Positions 23,537-36,038 are shown, counted from the first letter of the stretch. The stretch: 64,000 bases of DNA from Sipunculus nudus (GCA_026874595.1 CM049319.1:56180917-56244916), one strand, 5' to 3'. Notes: generated by a model from the sequence alone, not told the origin. Numbers and translations are program-made.

Positions 23537-25948
23537 AAATGGTTGAGTTCTACTTTTTAACCGAAAACCAGACTCACAGTCTAAGTTTGAATAATTGCAA
23601 CATTACACTTTCTTTTATAAATAAAATCAGTACGTTCACCACTGTACATTTCAGGCACCTTTTATGAATTAAAAAAAATGTCTGCATGCATTTTAATGCT
23701 GACATCATGTGTCTTTCGATTCTGGCGGGAATAAAAATGTTGCTCCATGGGAAGCGATGCCAAATTATCGCGGCTGATTTCTTTAGTCAAACAGAGACAG
23801 GATTTTCAGCAGGAAGGAATTTTAACAAGTCAGTTTAACGCTAAGAACAAAATTATTTTGGGGTAGGATTTTTGAGTGTCCAAATGTTAGGTGATCTGTC
23901 TCAATTTTATGTCATTTTTGTATCATTATACTTTTACAAACTATGTCATGCTTATCTTAGGAGAGTCGAATTTAAGGAGTCGCGGTCAGCACAATGTTTA
24001 AACAAACGACTAGAATCTGGAGTGTTGTATATGTACACACTTGGTTCACCTAACATTATCTATAGAAATGGAGGCTGTTACCCCCAATAACAAACATTAT
24101 TTAAAAAGATATGGAGGATCAATCAACAACTTGATTCTTGGGTATTATGACCCAGTCAATTCATTTCTGATATTTTTGTATCCAGTTTTCTAAATGACTG
24201 TTGCCTTTCCTGCCCCCCCCCCCCCCGCCTTATATGAAGGTGTTTTTGCAAGGTCATCAATGCAGATGCGATGAAAGGATATCTCGATGCATACATTTTC
24301 TCACATAATAAAACAATATGTATTTTCGTGTTTCGTATAGTGCATAATTGTCACATGATAAAAAGTATGAGAAATGTCTTAAAACATAAAGCTATGGATA
24401 TGCAGGGATTTAAATTTATTACATTCAGGGGGCTCATGCGTTAAAACACCCGGCCCCCGTCTCCACGTCCTTTCACCCTTTTGTTCAAAGGTTACTTTGA
24501 CTGTGGACTCGGGTACGGGGCTGCTTACATTATGTGGTTTTTATGTGGTTTATAATTTGGCAAGATATTTTTCCTTTGTTAGTTGCTTTGTTAATCGTTT
24601 TGTCTGTTAGCATCATCACTAAAGAAATGGCTTTTCATTAAAGTTTTTAAGGAACAAATGTAGATAATCTGGTTCATGATCATATTTATTTATTATAGCG
24701 GATTCTTTACCATTTTGAGTTTTCTCTATCCTCGGCTAGAGCTATGGCCCTTTTCTTGGGCGCCTATGTTTAAGAGCTTACCGGTGATCCAACCATGGGG
24801 TTGGTGAACCGTGCAACGCAATTCCTATGAGGCACACAGCAAAGTTTGATCTGAATCCTGGCGGAGGTTGTGGTCTCTGACTACTCTGTAATTAAAGATT
24901 ATGTCGACTAAAACGTGACAGTCCGGCTCAGATCTCATGATTGGCAACTTTTAGGACCTATGTCCAACTTGATATAAAAAAATTTGATACCCCTGCATTG
25001 CCGTTTCTTCGTATTTGTTGTATTTTTCTGTGTATTTGTTGGGGAGACTTAACTTTGTGGGCTTAGAATATACTGGGTTTATATACTGTGGACATTTTTA
25101 CTGATAGGAAAGCAGTATCTGATGACACATTTAATGACTTAAGCTTGTACTTTATCTCGTCAATATCCTTTAAACACGTAGGGTTGCCGAATCTCCCAAT
25201 TATGATCGTGTCAAGGAAATTCCATCAGTTGTGGATTGATATGGAACTTGGTGTTTCGCGGATGGGGGGAAAATGCCAGAAAGTGCCGTATATTTCGTCA
25301 TGCCTATAAGAGCTTTGAATGTCAACTTTTAATCTTACATGTTGACGTAAGTCTAGAAATGTCTAGCAGTTTCCTAGAGCGTTTGGGCCCAAGTAAACAA
25401 TGTATAAAATATGTTCTCGTTTATACTACATGGCAACGGCCCCTTATATCACCAACTGATAAGATCAAGATGACTTTAGATAAAGAGTGCCTGTGTTTAT
25501 CTCATACGGACAGGGCTTGTTTAAGCCATGGCGGACAAAGAAGAATAGTGTTAGGAAATTGATGGTTTTGACAGACTCATTGGATAAAGGGGCCTATAAT
25601 CACCTATCTGACCTTAATCCACTAAAGGTAATCCCTTGGAGCATTTATAAAAAAAATAGGCCAGAAAACGTGGATATCACCGCACACAGACTGCTTGTTT
25701 TGTTTATATAAATGTGTTTATTTAAATAATCAAAACAAATACAACAAGGGCATCTGGCGGCAAGTCAGAGACCAGAGATTTGCAAATTGCGTTTTGCAAA
25801 AAGTGACCTTTCTACCTAATTTACATGTTTTCCCTATTTGTCAACATTGCTGTGTTAATTTACAAACACATTGTTGATAAACAATTTCATACATCATTCA
25901 CGAGCGTTAATTATCAGAACTTTTCATAACCAGAATTACCCCCTGATC

Positions 25949-25950
<2 letters not shown>
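23537..25950. other. Intergenic DNA, nothing recognised
   Basis: No paired splice sites around a coding-like segment were found. It contains a C tract at about 24212-24226. The 108-aa plus frame at 25236-25562 overlaps two other frames and shows no motif. Confidence 0.55.

Positions 25951-26015
<65 letters not shown>
25951..26015. repeat. (TA)n microsatellite
   Basis: About 65 bases of uninterrupted alternating TA. Confidence 0.97.
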
Positions 26016-26018
<3 letters not shown>

Positions 26019-26213
26019 TACATATAGATGGGAAGCCAGAAATAAGATAAATTCCTTTTCAAAAGGTAGATGAATGGCCAGCTTTTAAGAGGATCGAGAT
26101 TTTGTGATATGAGTATTGTTCATCATATGCGTGGGTGTGATTTATTGTGGATGGTTTTCTGCATGCCAGTGTTGCTGTTTATCGTATGTCATAACCTGTG
26201 GACGTTAGGCCTG

Positions 26214-26534
26214 TGGGGTATATTGTTATTTACGGTAACTCCCGCTTTTGCTTATCAGCGCCATCTGGTGTTCATATAGTGAAACACATAACGTTTGAGT
26301 AAGGCATTAAAACTGGCTAATCCCTTTTTATATTCTTATACATTTTTAGTGGATCACCAACAGGAATACATAGCTTCACTAGACTGCGTTGAAATATGAT
26401 TAATGTTAACATTTAATCGAAAAGATAGATATCTTAAACTTCTAAAATCGTTCAAAGTGATATTACTAGATGGCGCTGATAAGCAAATGCGGGAGTTACC
26501 GTAAATAACAATAATCTTGTTCAAAGGTACCCCA
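26214..26534. repeat. Hairpin element with near-perfect 50-bp inverted arms
   Basis: The left arm (26214-26270) contains ATTTACGGTAACTCCCGC and ATCAGCGCCATCT. The right arm (26466-26534) is its reverse complement with few mismatches. About 195 bp separate them. It looks like a MITE or a foldback repeat; no target duplication was confirmed. Confidence 0.8.
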
Positions 26535-26747
26535 TTCTCGGAATAAACTTTGTTCACGTTACTGCTTAACGTTTTACTTCGTTAGAAACGTAGTGAAACG
26601 AATCCGGAATAATTGTCTTTGCATATTTAAAAAATGAGTTTGGGATATGACCAGAATAACATTCGTGTTTTTTAACAAGACGTAGTGGCTTGTGAAAAAA
26701 AAAAAATTTTTTTATATCACCGCAGTGATATGGTGTACATAAGATAA

Positions 26748-29700
26748 GAGGGTGGTCGTGATACCTGGGTTATTTTTTCACCACTATGGTCCTGGTATCG
26801 GGATAATCATGTCATACTGAGGAGATCGAAGTACTCATGTAATCATGTTACTGAGGTGGTCCTGTTACTGAGGTGTTCGTGATAGCGGCTGATCATGTAA
26901 CTGGGATAGTCGTGTTACTGGGGAGGTCGTGATAGTGGGTGATCATGTTACTGGGGTGGTCGTATTACTAAAGTGGTCATGATAGCGGGTTAGCATGTTA
27001 CTGGAGTGGTCGTGTCACTGAGGTGGTCGTTATAGTGTGTGATCATGTTATTGAATTGGTCGTGACAGCGGATGATCATGTAACTGGGGTGGTCGTGTTA
27101 CTGAGATGGTCGTGAAAGCGGATGGTCATGTAACTGGGATGGTCATGTTTTACTGAGGGGTCCATGACAGCGGATGATCATTTTACTGGGGTGGTCGTGT
27201 TACTGAGGTGGTCGTGATAGAGGTTAATTTTGCTACTGGGGTGGTCGTGATACTGAGGTGTTCGTGATAGCGGCTGATCATGTAACTGGGGTGGTCGTGT
27301 TTCAATGAGGAGGTCGTGTTAGCGGATGATCGTGTGATGATCGAGGATGGTCGTATAACTGAGATGACTTTGATAGCGGGTTATCATGTTACAGGGGTGG
27401 TCGTGTTACTGAGGTGGTCGTGTTAGCGGATGATCGTGTGTCTGGGGTGGTCGTGTTATACTGAGGAGAACGTGATAGCGGCTGATCATGTTACCGGGGT
27501 GGTCGTGTTAATGAGGTGGTCGTGTAAGCGGGTTTATCATGTAACTGGGGTGGTCGTGTTACTAAGGTGGTCGTGATCGTCGGTTATCATGTTACGGAGG
27601 TTGTCGTGTTTCTTGGGTGGTCGTGTTATTGAGGAGTTGCTGTTAACGGATGGTCTTGTTACTGGGTTGGTCGTGTTACTGATGTGGTCGTGATAGCGGT
27701 TAATCATGTTACTGGGGTGTTCGTTTTACTGAGGTGGTCTTGATAGCGGTTTATTACGTATTTGGGGATGGTGTTACTGAGGTGGTCGTGATAGCGGGTG
27801 GTCTTGCTACTGGGATGGACGTGTTACTGAGGTGGTCGTGATAGCGGTTAATCGTGTTACTGGGGATGGTGTTACTGGGGTGGTCGTGATACTGAGGTTT
27901 TCGTGATAGCGGGTAGTCTTGTTACAGGGATGGTCGTGTATATGAGGTGGTCGTGATAGGGGTTGATCATGTTACTGGGATGGTCGTGTTACTGAGGTGA
28001 TCGTGATAGGGGTTGATCATATTTCTGGGGTGGTCGTAATAGCAGGTTAGCATGTTACTGGTGGATGGTGTTACTGAGGTGGCCGTGATAGCGGCTGATC
28101 ATGTTACAGGGATGGTCGTGTTACTTGGGAGGTCGTGATAGTGGGTGATCATGTTACTGGGGTGGTCGTATTACTAAAGTGGTCGTGATAGCGGGTTAGC
28201 ATGTTACTGGAGTGGTCGTGTCACTGAGGTGGTCGTTATAGTGTGTGATCATGTTATTGAATTGGTCGTGACAGCGGATGATCATGTAACTGGGGTGGTC
28301 GTGTTACTGAGATGGTCGTGAAAGCGGATGGTCATGTAACTGGGATGGTCATGTTTTACTGAGGGGTCCATGACAGCGGATGATCATTTTACTGGGGTGG
28401 TCGTGTTACTGAGGTGGTCGTGATAGAGGTTAATTTTGCTACTGGGGTGGTCGTGATACTGAGGTGTTCGTGATAGCGGCTGATCATGTAACTGGGGTGG
28501 TCGTGTTTCAAGAGGAGGTCGTGTTAGCGGATGATCGTGTGATGATCGAGGATGGTCGTATAACTGAGATGACTTTGATAGCGGGTTATCATGTTACAGG
28601 GGTGGTCGTGTTACTGAGGTGGTCGTGTTAGCGGATGATCGTGTGTCTGGGGTGGTCGTGTTATACTGAGGAGAACGTGATAGCGGCTGATCATGTTACT
28701 GGGGTGGTCGTGTTAATGAGGTGGTCGTGTAAGCGGGTTTATCATGTAACTGGGGTGGTCGTGTTACTAAGGTGGTCGTGATCGTCGGTTATCATGTTAC
28801 GGAGGTTGTCGTGTTTCTTGGGTGGTCGTGTTATTGAGGAGTTGCTGTTAACGGATGGTCTTGTTACAGGGTTGGTCGTGTTACTGATGTGGTCGTGATA
28901 GCGGTTAATCATGTTACTGGGGTGTTCGTTTTACTGAGGTGGTCTTGATAGCGGTTTATTACGTATTTGGGGATGGTGTTACTGAGGTGGTCGTGATAGC
29001 GGGGGGTCTTGCTACTGGGATGGACGTGTTACTGAGGTGGTTGTGATAGCGGTTAATCGTGTTACTGGGGATGGTGTTACTGGGCATATAGGTGGGGAAC
29101 TGTTGGTTTCTTCCATTTGGGGTGTTCGTGATACTGAGGTTTTCGTGATAGCGGGTAGTCTTGTTACAGGGATGGTCGTGTATATGAGGTGGTCGTGATA
29201 GGGGTTGATCATGTTACTGGGATGGTCGTGTTACTGAGGTGATCGTGATAGGGGTTGATCATGTTTCTGGGGTGGTCGTGATAGCAGGTTAGCATGTTAC
29301 TGGTGGATGGTGTTACTGAGGTGGCCGTGATAGCGGCTGATCATGTTACAGGGATGGTCGTGTCACTGAGGTGGTCGTGATAGCGGGTTGTCTTGTTTCT
29401 TGGGTGGTCATGACAGGCGGGGATAAGGTTACTGAGGTGGTCATAATACATGGGTGGTCATGACAGCTGCTGATTATGTTGCTGGGGTGGTCGTATTATT
29501 GTGTTTTCAGAGTGTTCATGATACACGGCTGTTCGTGTTAATGGCGTGGTCGTGATAGCGGGCTGGTAATGTTAACGGTATTGTTGTATTGTCGTGGGCT
29601 GGTTGTTTTAACGGGGTAGTCCTGATAGCGGGAAGATCGTGTTAATAGAGTGGTCTTGGTAGGGGGCTGGTCGTGTTTACAGAGTGGTCTTGATACCGGG

Positions 29701-30200
29701 CTGGTCTGTTAACGGAGTTGTCTTGATGCAAGGCTGGTCGTGTTAACGGAGTGGTCTTGATAGCGGGCTGGTCATGTTAACGGTGTTTTCTTGATGGCAG
29801 GCTGGTCTGTTAACGGAGTAGTCTTGATACCGGTCTGGTCTGTTAACAGATTGGTCTTGATGCAAGGCTGGTCGTGCTAACGGGTGGTCGTGATAGCAGG
29901 AAGGTCGTGTTGACAGCGTTGTGTTGATACCGGGCTGGTCTGTTAACGGAGTGATCGGGGTAGCGGGCCGGTCGTGATACCAGAGTACTGGTACCGGAGT
30001 GGTCCTGACGCCAGGCTTGTCGTATTAACGGAGAGGTCTTGATATATGACTGGGTATGTCAAAGTGGAGGTCTTAGTGGGAGAATGGTCTTTTAAAGGAG
30101 TGGTAATGACAGCTGATTGGTCATGTTAACACAGTAGTCATGATAACGGCCTGATAGTCCTTGGGGTGGTCGTGATGGCCGGCTGATCGTGCCAGTTGAT
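26748..30200. repeat. 3.4-kb minisatellite with 17-bp, 51-bp and 1.2-kb periods
   Basis: The basic unit is 17 bp, in three main types: GGTGGTCGTGTTACTGA, GGTGGTCGTGATAGCGG and GTGATCATGTTACTGGG. These alternate to give a 51-bp trimer. A long block starting about 26860 is repeated about 1206 bp downstream (for example GGGAGGTCGTGATAGTGGGT at 26921 and 28127) with high identity, through about 29340. The second copy has a 36-bp insertion at 29085-29120. Units decay towards the right end (29450-30200). Stops are frequent in the frames checked; the Thr-rich minus frame at 29012-29212 is a repeat translation. Confidence 0.97.
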
Positions 30201-30295
30201 TAGTCGACAATCATTTCTCAACAGAGATGGAGCACACGGTAAAGTGACACACACGAAATCAAAAAAAAGATAAAAAATCAAGCTGGTGATAAGGA

Positions 30296-30301
30296 TTTAT
30301 T
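30296..30301 (-). terminator. Poly(A) signal of the minus-strand gene
   Basis: AATAAA on the minus strand lies 65 nt after the stop codon of the terminal exon (30366-30368). It is well placed for 3' end processing. Confidence 0.6.
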
Positions 30302-30365
30302 CTAAACACGGGCTTCGAGAAATGTTGTAGAAAATGTTTCTTCGTGCGGTGAACTGCCCGGACAA

Positions 30366-30385
30366 TTAGTGTTCTGGAGTCCGTC
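30366..30385 (-). CDS. Putative death-domain gene, terminal exon
   Basis: After the acceptor TTTTCTCTTTGCAG, the exon supplies two bases completing the codon left by 32473-32620. It then reads RTPEH and a TAA stop, giving the C-terminus VRTSSPGRTPEH. A poly(A) signal follows 65 nt later. Phase agreement with the previous exon and the position of the signal are the evidence. The 3' end abuts the large minisatellite. Confidence 0.6.
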
Positions 30386-30634
30386 CTGCAAAGAGAAAAA
30401 GTGCCTTAATTAAATAAACATGTAATTCATCATTTATAGTGTCATTAAAATATCGTTTTTGGTTTGTTCTTTTATATAAAGGTTTGTGTTGATTCGTGAC
30501 CATTGTTTTTATGGAGCGTTAAAATCTGATCCCTGTGGGCAGATATAATGTCAAGAACATACCGATATACGTCATTGGTACCTCGAAAAGACTGCGTCTT
30601 AATGGTCTGTCTCCCATAAGCCTGTCCCTATAAA

Positions 30635-31045
30635 CAGTACAGCGTCGTTTATCCGCACATCGTTTATAAGAAATAAATCATTTTCCCGATATTAAAAATT
30701 AAGAATAGAAATTTAAATCATTAATCGGTAACCCGAAACAATTAACAAAAACATGAAGAGCTTGTTAAAAAACAAGCAAATGTACAGAGATTAACACTCA
30801 TACATAATGCAATTTTTTTCGAGGAACAATAAGCATTAATTTCAACGTATTTTATATCATTCATTGATCAAATTAAAGGAAAACTTTACAAAAATATTGT
30901 TGTCAAGGTATATTCCTGTCTGTCAGTATTTGTATAATGTCCGCTTTTTTGGCTGATCATGGTTAAAAGATCGATTATCCAGACGATCGTTTCTCCGAAC
31001 AAAAACCCTGTCTAGCCAGCTTTTCGGATAAACGACGACCTATTG
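30635..31045. mobile_element. Small TIR element, possibly pogo/Tigger-like
   Basis: The left tip CAGTACAGCGTCGTTTATCC matches the complement of the right tip CAATAGGTCGTCGTTTATCC with four mismatches. Pogo-type elements often start CAGTA and insert at TA; the right flank begins TA but the left flank is imperfect. At 411 bp it is a MITE without coding sequence, in the 3'-most intron of the minus-strand gene. Confidence 0.55.
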
Positions 31046-31066
31046 TATGTATATTTTACATAATAA

Positions 31067-31067
<1 letters not shown>

Positions 31068-31102
<35 letters not shown>

Positions 31103-31497
31103 TTTTTATTAAATTTACATGTATTTCTACTTTTTTAGATTTCATTGGATTCGTCATTAAACGTATAAAATGTTCAGAGTTTGGGACTACAGTATTAAAC
31201 TAATTATCTAGCCCAAAAATAGCCAAGAAAATGAATTCAAAGTCTGCACTGACATCCAGAAAAACTAGAAAATATTAATTTGTGTGGTACGGCCACTAGC
31301 AAGGCTTCTCGGGCCCCACTGTTCGCGACCGGTGCAAACAGATTTTTTCAGGAGAACACAATATATTTCACGTTCATATGGTACGTGATCAGGTCTCTTT
31401 AAATTTGCAATTATGGGCACCTGTTTAGGGATTTTTAAATCAACATGTAACTAAATAAAGCTTATCCATAGGGTAAATTTAGCATATATAATTATAA

Positions 31498-31560
<63 letters not shown>
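31068..31560. repeat. Two (TA)n microsatellites
   Basis: Alternating TA runs occupy about 31072-31099 and 31503-31560. The DNA between them is AT-rich with nothing recognised. 31561-32470 also shows no exon. Confidence 0.95.
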
Positions 31561-31563
<3 letters not shown>

Positions 31564-32472
31564 TTGCAATTTTGATGTTTTTATCACACAACGCATAACT
31601 GGTTAGACCAGAGTATGGAGGTCAAAGGTCAAAATGGTAATATTTTTTAATATTCATATTTCGGTGATGTACCTTGTTCCTAAAATATCCTGTTTTTTTT
31701 CCTATTATTTTAGTAACATCTATGTTTTAAGCTGATTTTAAATACACAATTTAAAAAAAAATGTGTTACTGCGCATGACCAGTGACCTTTCAAGGTCATT
31801 TCTGATATGCCTCCCTATGTTAAAATGAGTCTAAGTTTATTACCTATCATTCATGAAAATTTCATGCTTTTATCATTAAATGCACAAGTTTTCCCTTAGA
31901 CGCCTCACTAATAGATCAAATACTCTATGAAAGTCTAGTATATCAAAACAGAATGCCTCAGAATCTTTTAATATTCATGGAACAGGACCAGCTCTTTAAA
32001 ATATCGCCCAGAAATTTTAAAGATTATTAAGTTTTATATAATCGTTTTCAGTGCCATGCCATGGGCTAATAGAATATTTTAATATTTCACATTTGATTTC
32101 TGTACAAAATATCGATCATAGTGTTATTGCTTCACTAGATAAAAAGTATTTTCAACTGAACTTTTGTATTTTATTCCAGTCCTACAGACATTTTCGGCTT
32201 ACAAAAACCAGATGTTTAATATAAAATGATAAATGTATTTTCTCTTGCAGATATTAAGTTATTATAATATAGTTCACATAAGCTCAACTCATCCGGTGTC
32301 TGGTACATATACATCATCACCTCCAAAACTGGTCAGATGCTTTATAAAAGTCGGGTGCGTCATCCAGCAGAATAAATTAATTTACTCGGAACTTACTGTT
32401 ATGCTCCAGAGCATATACCACGTAATCGACCCACGTCAGTGAAATTTTAAAGATTCATTTTTAGTTCCTGAC

Positions 32473-32620
32473 CTGGAGATGATGTGCGTACTCGGGCTAG
32501 CTGTTGTTTCTGCAAAAACAGTGGGAGTGAGCGGAGGAGTTCCAGGGTATCGGCCGCAGCTTTCCATTTACGGAGACGCCAGAACTGTAGACCGATGGTT
32601 TCCGTTAGGCGGCGAGGAAA
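32473..32620 (-). CDS. Putative death-domain gene, penultimate exon
   Basis: This 148-nt exon is bounded by acceptor TATATATTTGCAG and donor CCAG|GTCAGG. It encodes FPRRLTETIGLQFWRLRKW, KAAADTLELLRSLPLFLQ and KQQLARVRTSSP plus one base. The spacing of hydrophobic residues (helix - W - K - ATLE-like - LL..L - LA) resembles helices 4-6 of a death domain, the protein-protein interaction fold of apoptosis and innate immune adaptors. This is pattern reading, not an alignment. It joins the exons at 34240 and 30366 in frame. Composition is much less AT-rich than the introns. Confidence 0.75.
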
Positions 32621-32872
32621 CTGCAAATATATAAACGGTTGCTCACTTGGGCTATGTAACTTACATACGGAATATACCTGACATGTTGTATGTATTTCTA
32701 TCTTAATATGTAAAATTAAACATAACCAAATGCTTCGATAGACGCAAATAAATCAAGAACACATAACTGATAATAAAAAGTGTCACTGATGTAGTAAATT
32801 AGTTATAACATTTGTCGCCAGATGGTAGAACCTCCTACTCTCCCACATGGTCTTTGGTGCTGCCGTATAGCG

Positions 32873-33090
32873 ATGAAAACGTAGGTTAAACGTTGGAATA
32901 AAAATAAAGAAAACGTAGGTCAAAAGTAGGATTAGATATATATAAAAAACGTAGGACAAAAGTTGAATAAGATATATAGAAATCATAGGACAAAAGTAGG
33001 AACAGAAATATAGAAAACGCAGGACAAAAAGAGGAATAGAAATATATGAAACGTAGAACAAATGTTTGAAATAGATCGAAAAATAGAACA
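32873..33090. repeat. Tandem repeat, about 34-bp unit, six copies
   Basis: The motif AAACGTAGGACAAAAGTAGG followed by AATAGAAATATAG-like sequence recurs about six times with drift. The 130-aa hydrophobic minus-strand frame at 32783-33175 is the translation of this repeat, not a membrane protein gene. Confidence 0.85.
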
Positions 33091-33708
33091 AAAGTAGGAA
33101 TGCAATCATATATCTTACAACTTTATCCCTGCTGCTCATTTTGATGAACAAATCCTGCCAAAAATACATTCTCAAAGTGCAGTTCTATTTACTCTTTAAT
33201 ATGATGTTGATAGAACATGAGATAACGGGGTACTCAAAATAATTAACTTGTAAAAACATAAGCACTCTTTCACAGCAATTCACACCGTTTGGAAACCGCA
33301 TGTAACAGAGAAAACGGAAAAGTAGAATAATGTATGGCTATGCAGAACTTTTGCAGTAAAAGGATAAATAGGACTGAGATAAAAAAAAATTGGAAAAATA
33401 GGAACTATCATTTTACCATTTAAATGTGTATTGTTAATTTGAATCTGGTAATATATAATTTACAGAATTGTAAAGCCTTGGATTCGTAAGGAATTCTGAT
33501 GAACAATGAAGTAAAGTGGTCCATGAGAAATTCTGGATTACTCAGATGACGTCATATTTGCAACCAAACATGCACTTCTGCAATATAGTCCTGAGTATAT
33601 GTATCTGTTTTTAGATGTTGTTAAAAATAATTAAAAATAAAAATAAGTAAATGATTTCTTAGAAAATTAGACAAGTGGAAGTGAGAAACTATAATGACAA
33701 TCAAGATT

Positions 33709-33712
<4 letters not shown>

Positions 33713-33741
<29 letters not shown>
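33713..33741. repeat. (TA)n microsatellite
   Basis: A short alternating TA run in AT-rich DNA. The surrounding 33091-34239 shows no exon. Confidence 0.95.
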
Positions 33742-33745
<4 letters not shown>

Positions 33746-34239
33746 TTTATGCGTAACGCTTTTTTGGACATTTTCCAATGATATGCCAGACCAGAAGTGT
33801 TTTGAATGATTATATAGCCCCTTTGTTTCAGCTAGCATTATTTTTAGAGCGTTTGCGTGACCCCATCCTGCTCTAAACTTTCCTTTTCCTTTTCCGTTTC
33901 CTTTTTTACGTAGACCAAAGACTGAAGTGCGGCCGAAATGTTGTTGTGGGTAGATTTTTTTTTCTATAATTTATAAATATTCATATTATGAAAATTAGAA
34001 TTTTATTATCCCTTGTTGTGAACTGGTCTTCCACTAAGAGTCCCCTTTCAACATGCGTTTCCCCAAAGAACTTTCCACTGAAAAAAAAATATTTGTAAAA
34101 AAAAAATTTCCCCTCCCCTTAATACAAACACTGCCCGACTGCGGAAAGGACAATATTAAACCTGGTTTACAAAGACGCAGGTCAATTATTATTTATAAAT
34201 AATATTTAAAAAATCATATGTATACATGATTGTACTTAC

Positions 34240-34272
34240 TATAGAATTTCTTTGCAGTCGCTTCGTTTGTAA
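34240..34272 (-). CDS. Putative death-domain gene, 33-nt exon
   Basis: Acceptor ATTTGTTCTTGCAG and donor ATA|GTAAGT bound 33 nt that read LQTKRLQRNSI in phase 0. This connects KYQ of the upstream exon to FPRR of the downstream exon without a frame change. In the proposed death domain it would fall between helices 2 and 4. Strong splice sites and phase agreement are the evidence. Confidence 0.65.
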
Positions 34273-35021
34273 CTGCAAGAACAAATATATAAAGTTAAAA
34301 CAGTTAATCATTAATATATCATCATTATAAAGTACGTGCAGAATTGCCGCCCTCTCCTCTTATTACATAAATGATACATTAAGAAATCATGCTCCTCAGA
34401 CTAACTATACCGTTAAAGTTCTATTACATATGTTAAGGTAGCTTCAATTAATTCTTTGTAGCAATTTTAAGCAGCAAGCACATACGTTGTCAAAGTGTTA
34501 AAATGCATGGACACCCAATAAATTACTATTACGACTAATATAGTGCCACAGTCATCTTTTGAACTTCATTTTTTTTTTGAAAATTTAGCGCAAACAGAAA
34601 ATGAGCAACACCTCAAGATCCTAAACCAAAACAACATTTTGGAAAAAGCATCACCTTAAAACGTCCGATAAACATGGGTAAACCTGGCGTTTGCAAAATA
34701 TGGGCATATTTAAACATTAAGAATTCCTTTCATGGACACATAAGGGTATTGATTACAAGTTAATGTATCTTTCTGTCTCCTTTCCCTATTACCACATTAA
34801 TGGTGGAATTGTAATGGTATGGTCAGCTGATATATATTTTATTCTCATTGAGGCCTTGTACAACATTTGCTATACATGCAAATTAGGGCCGCCTCGAGTT
34901 GGATTGGTTTAGGTTCCTGAAATGTTACCCATTTTTTGTTTGAGCAAGGTCTCCAGTCTATGGTTTACTTTTAAAAGCTGCAATGGTGGCCCTATATTAG
35001 TCCTAGGCCACCGATTTGTAC

Positions 35022-35208
35022 CTGATATTTATTTATCACCTTGACCTTATCCCCAAGGTTTGTACTTGTGAGCCGATGACTGAATTGTGTTATCAGATCT
35101 ATATCAACACTTCCGTTAAGCATGTCTGTTAGTTCCGTTTCGCATGGCAACAACTCTCTAGGACATACACTGATGCAATGAATCATTTCACCAAGAGTAG
35201 GGTCAAAC
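35022..35208 (-). CDS. Putative death-domain gene, 187-nt exon
   Basis: The only open frame of this segment reads FDPTLGEMIHCISVCPRELL, PCETELTDMLNGSVDIDLI and TQFSHRLTSTNLGDKVKVIN then KYQ, after one base that completes an upstream codon. The donor is TATCAG|GTACAA. The acceptor ATAATAG is weak because the preceding tract is AT-rich, so the 5' boundary is less sure. The last 30 residues could form helices 1-2 of a death domain. The N-terminal part, with four cysteines, is not recognised. Confidence 0.65.
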
Positions 35209-35929
35209 CTATTATTTTATAATATTTCACAAAACGTATACTAGTATGCACTGATGTATTAAGAAAAAATAAATCACTCCGGGCTCATGCTTTTTTAACA
35301 ATACGCTTCTGTGTTACATTAGTCATGAAAATGAGCTCAATAGAACTTATAAAACATAGGTATATATGGAACCTGCCAGTAGACCGTCAGATTTGTTACC
35401 CGATACTGGTATCTTAGGTTGTGCAGTATCTTAACTTTCATGCAACATATTTCAATACAAGTTAACAAAAAATATATCATACATGTCTTAATGGCCGCGT
35501 CAGGAGCTCGGCCATTTTGTAAGCTCCTTTATTTAGCTGAATAAAAAAAACCTCGCGATTCTTATTAAAACTGGACAAAGCTGCTGCAAAATAACATCGA
35601 GTCCTGACAAACCGCAGAGCAAAAAGTTTTTACTGACAACGCGACATGTGATAAGGTGCTTTCGGGTTGCTGAGAGAACCTAAAAGACAGGAGAGTGTGG
35701 GAATGGCGCAATGCATGCTGGGAAGAGAAATTCAATACCCGCTTAAAAGGATAAGTTGATACAGGTTTTACTAATGCGGCTCACTTCAAAGCGACAACAA
35801 TAAATACAGCCTATCCTGGCTTCTTTTTATATAATATAACCAAAAGCATAGACTACTCAAACAAACGAAGATAAATATACAAAGACAGAGCCCGAATGAA
35901 CACACACTGATCACTATACCAAATATATA

Positions 35930-35931
35930 CA

Positions 35932-35965
<34 letters not shown>

Positions 35966-35993
35966 CATATACATATATATACGTATACCTATA

Positions 35994-36034
<41 letters not shown>
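35930..36034. repeat. Compound (TA)n/(CATA)n microsatellite
   Basis: About 100 bases of alternating TA with CATATA and CGTATA interruptions. Tyr/Ile-rich frames across it on the minus strand are artefacts. Confidence 0.95.

Positions 36035-36038
<4 letters not shown>

Noticed and set aside
29012-29212. Thr/Pro-rich, mucin-like frame
   Set aside because: Repeat translation of the 17-bp minisatellite; neighbouring units contain stops in the same frame.
26748-30200. CRISPR-like regular spacing
   Set aside because: Units are contiguous 17-bp minisatellite copies with no unique spacers, in clearly eukaryotic DNA.
32783-33175. 130-aa hydrophobic minus-strand frame resembling a multi-pass membrane protein
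   Set aside because: It is the translation of a 34-bp AT-rich tandem repeat (32873-33090); the pseudo-helices follow the repeat period.
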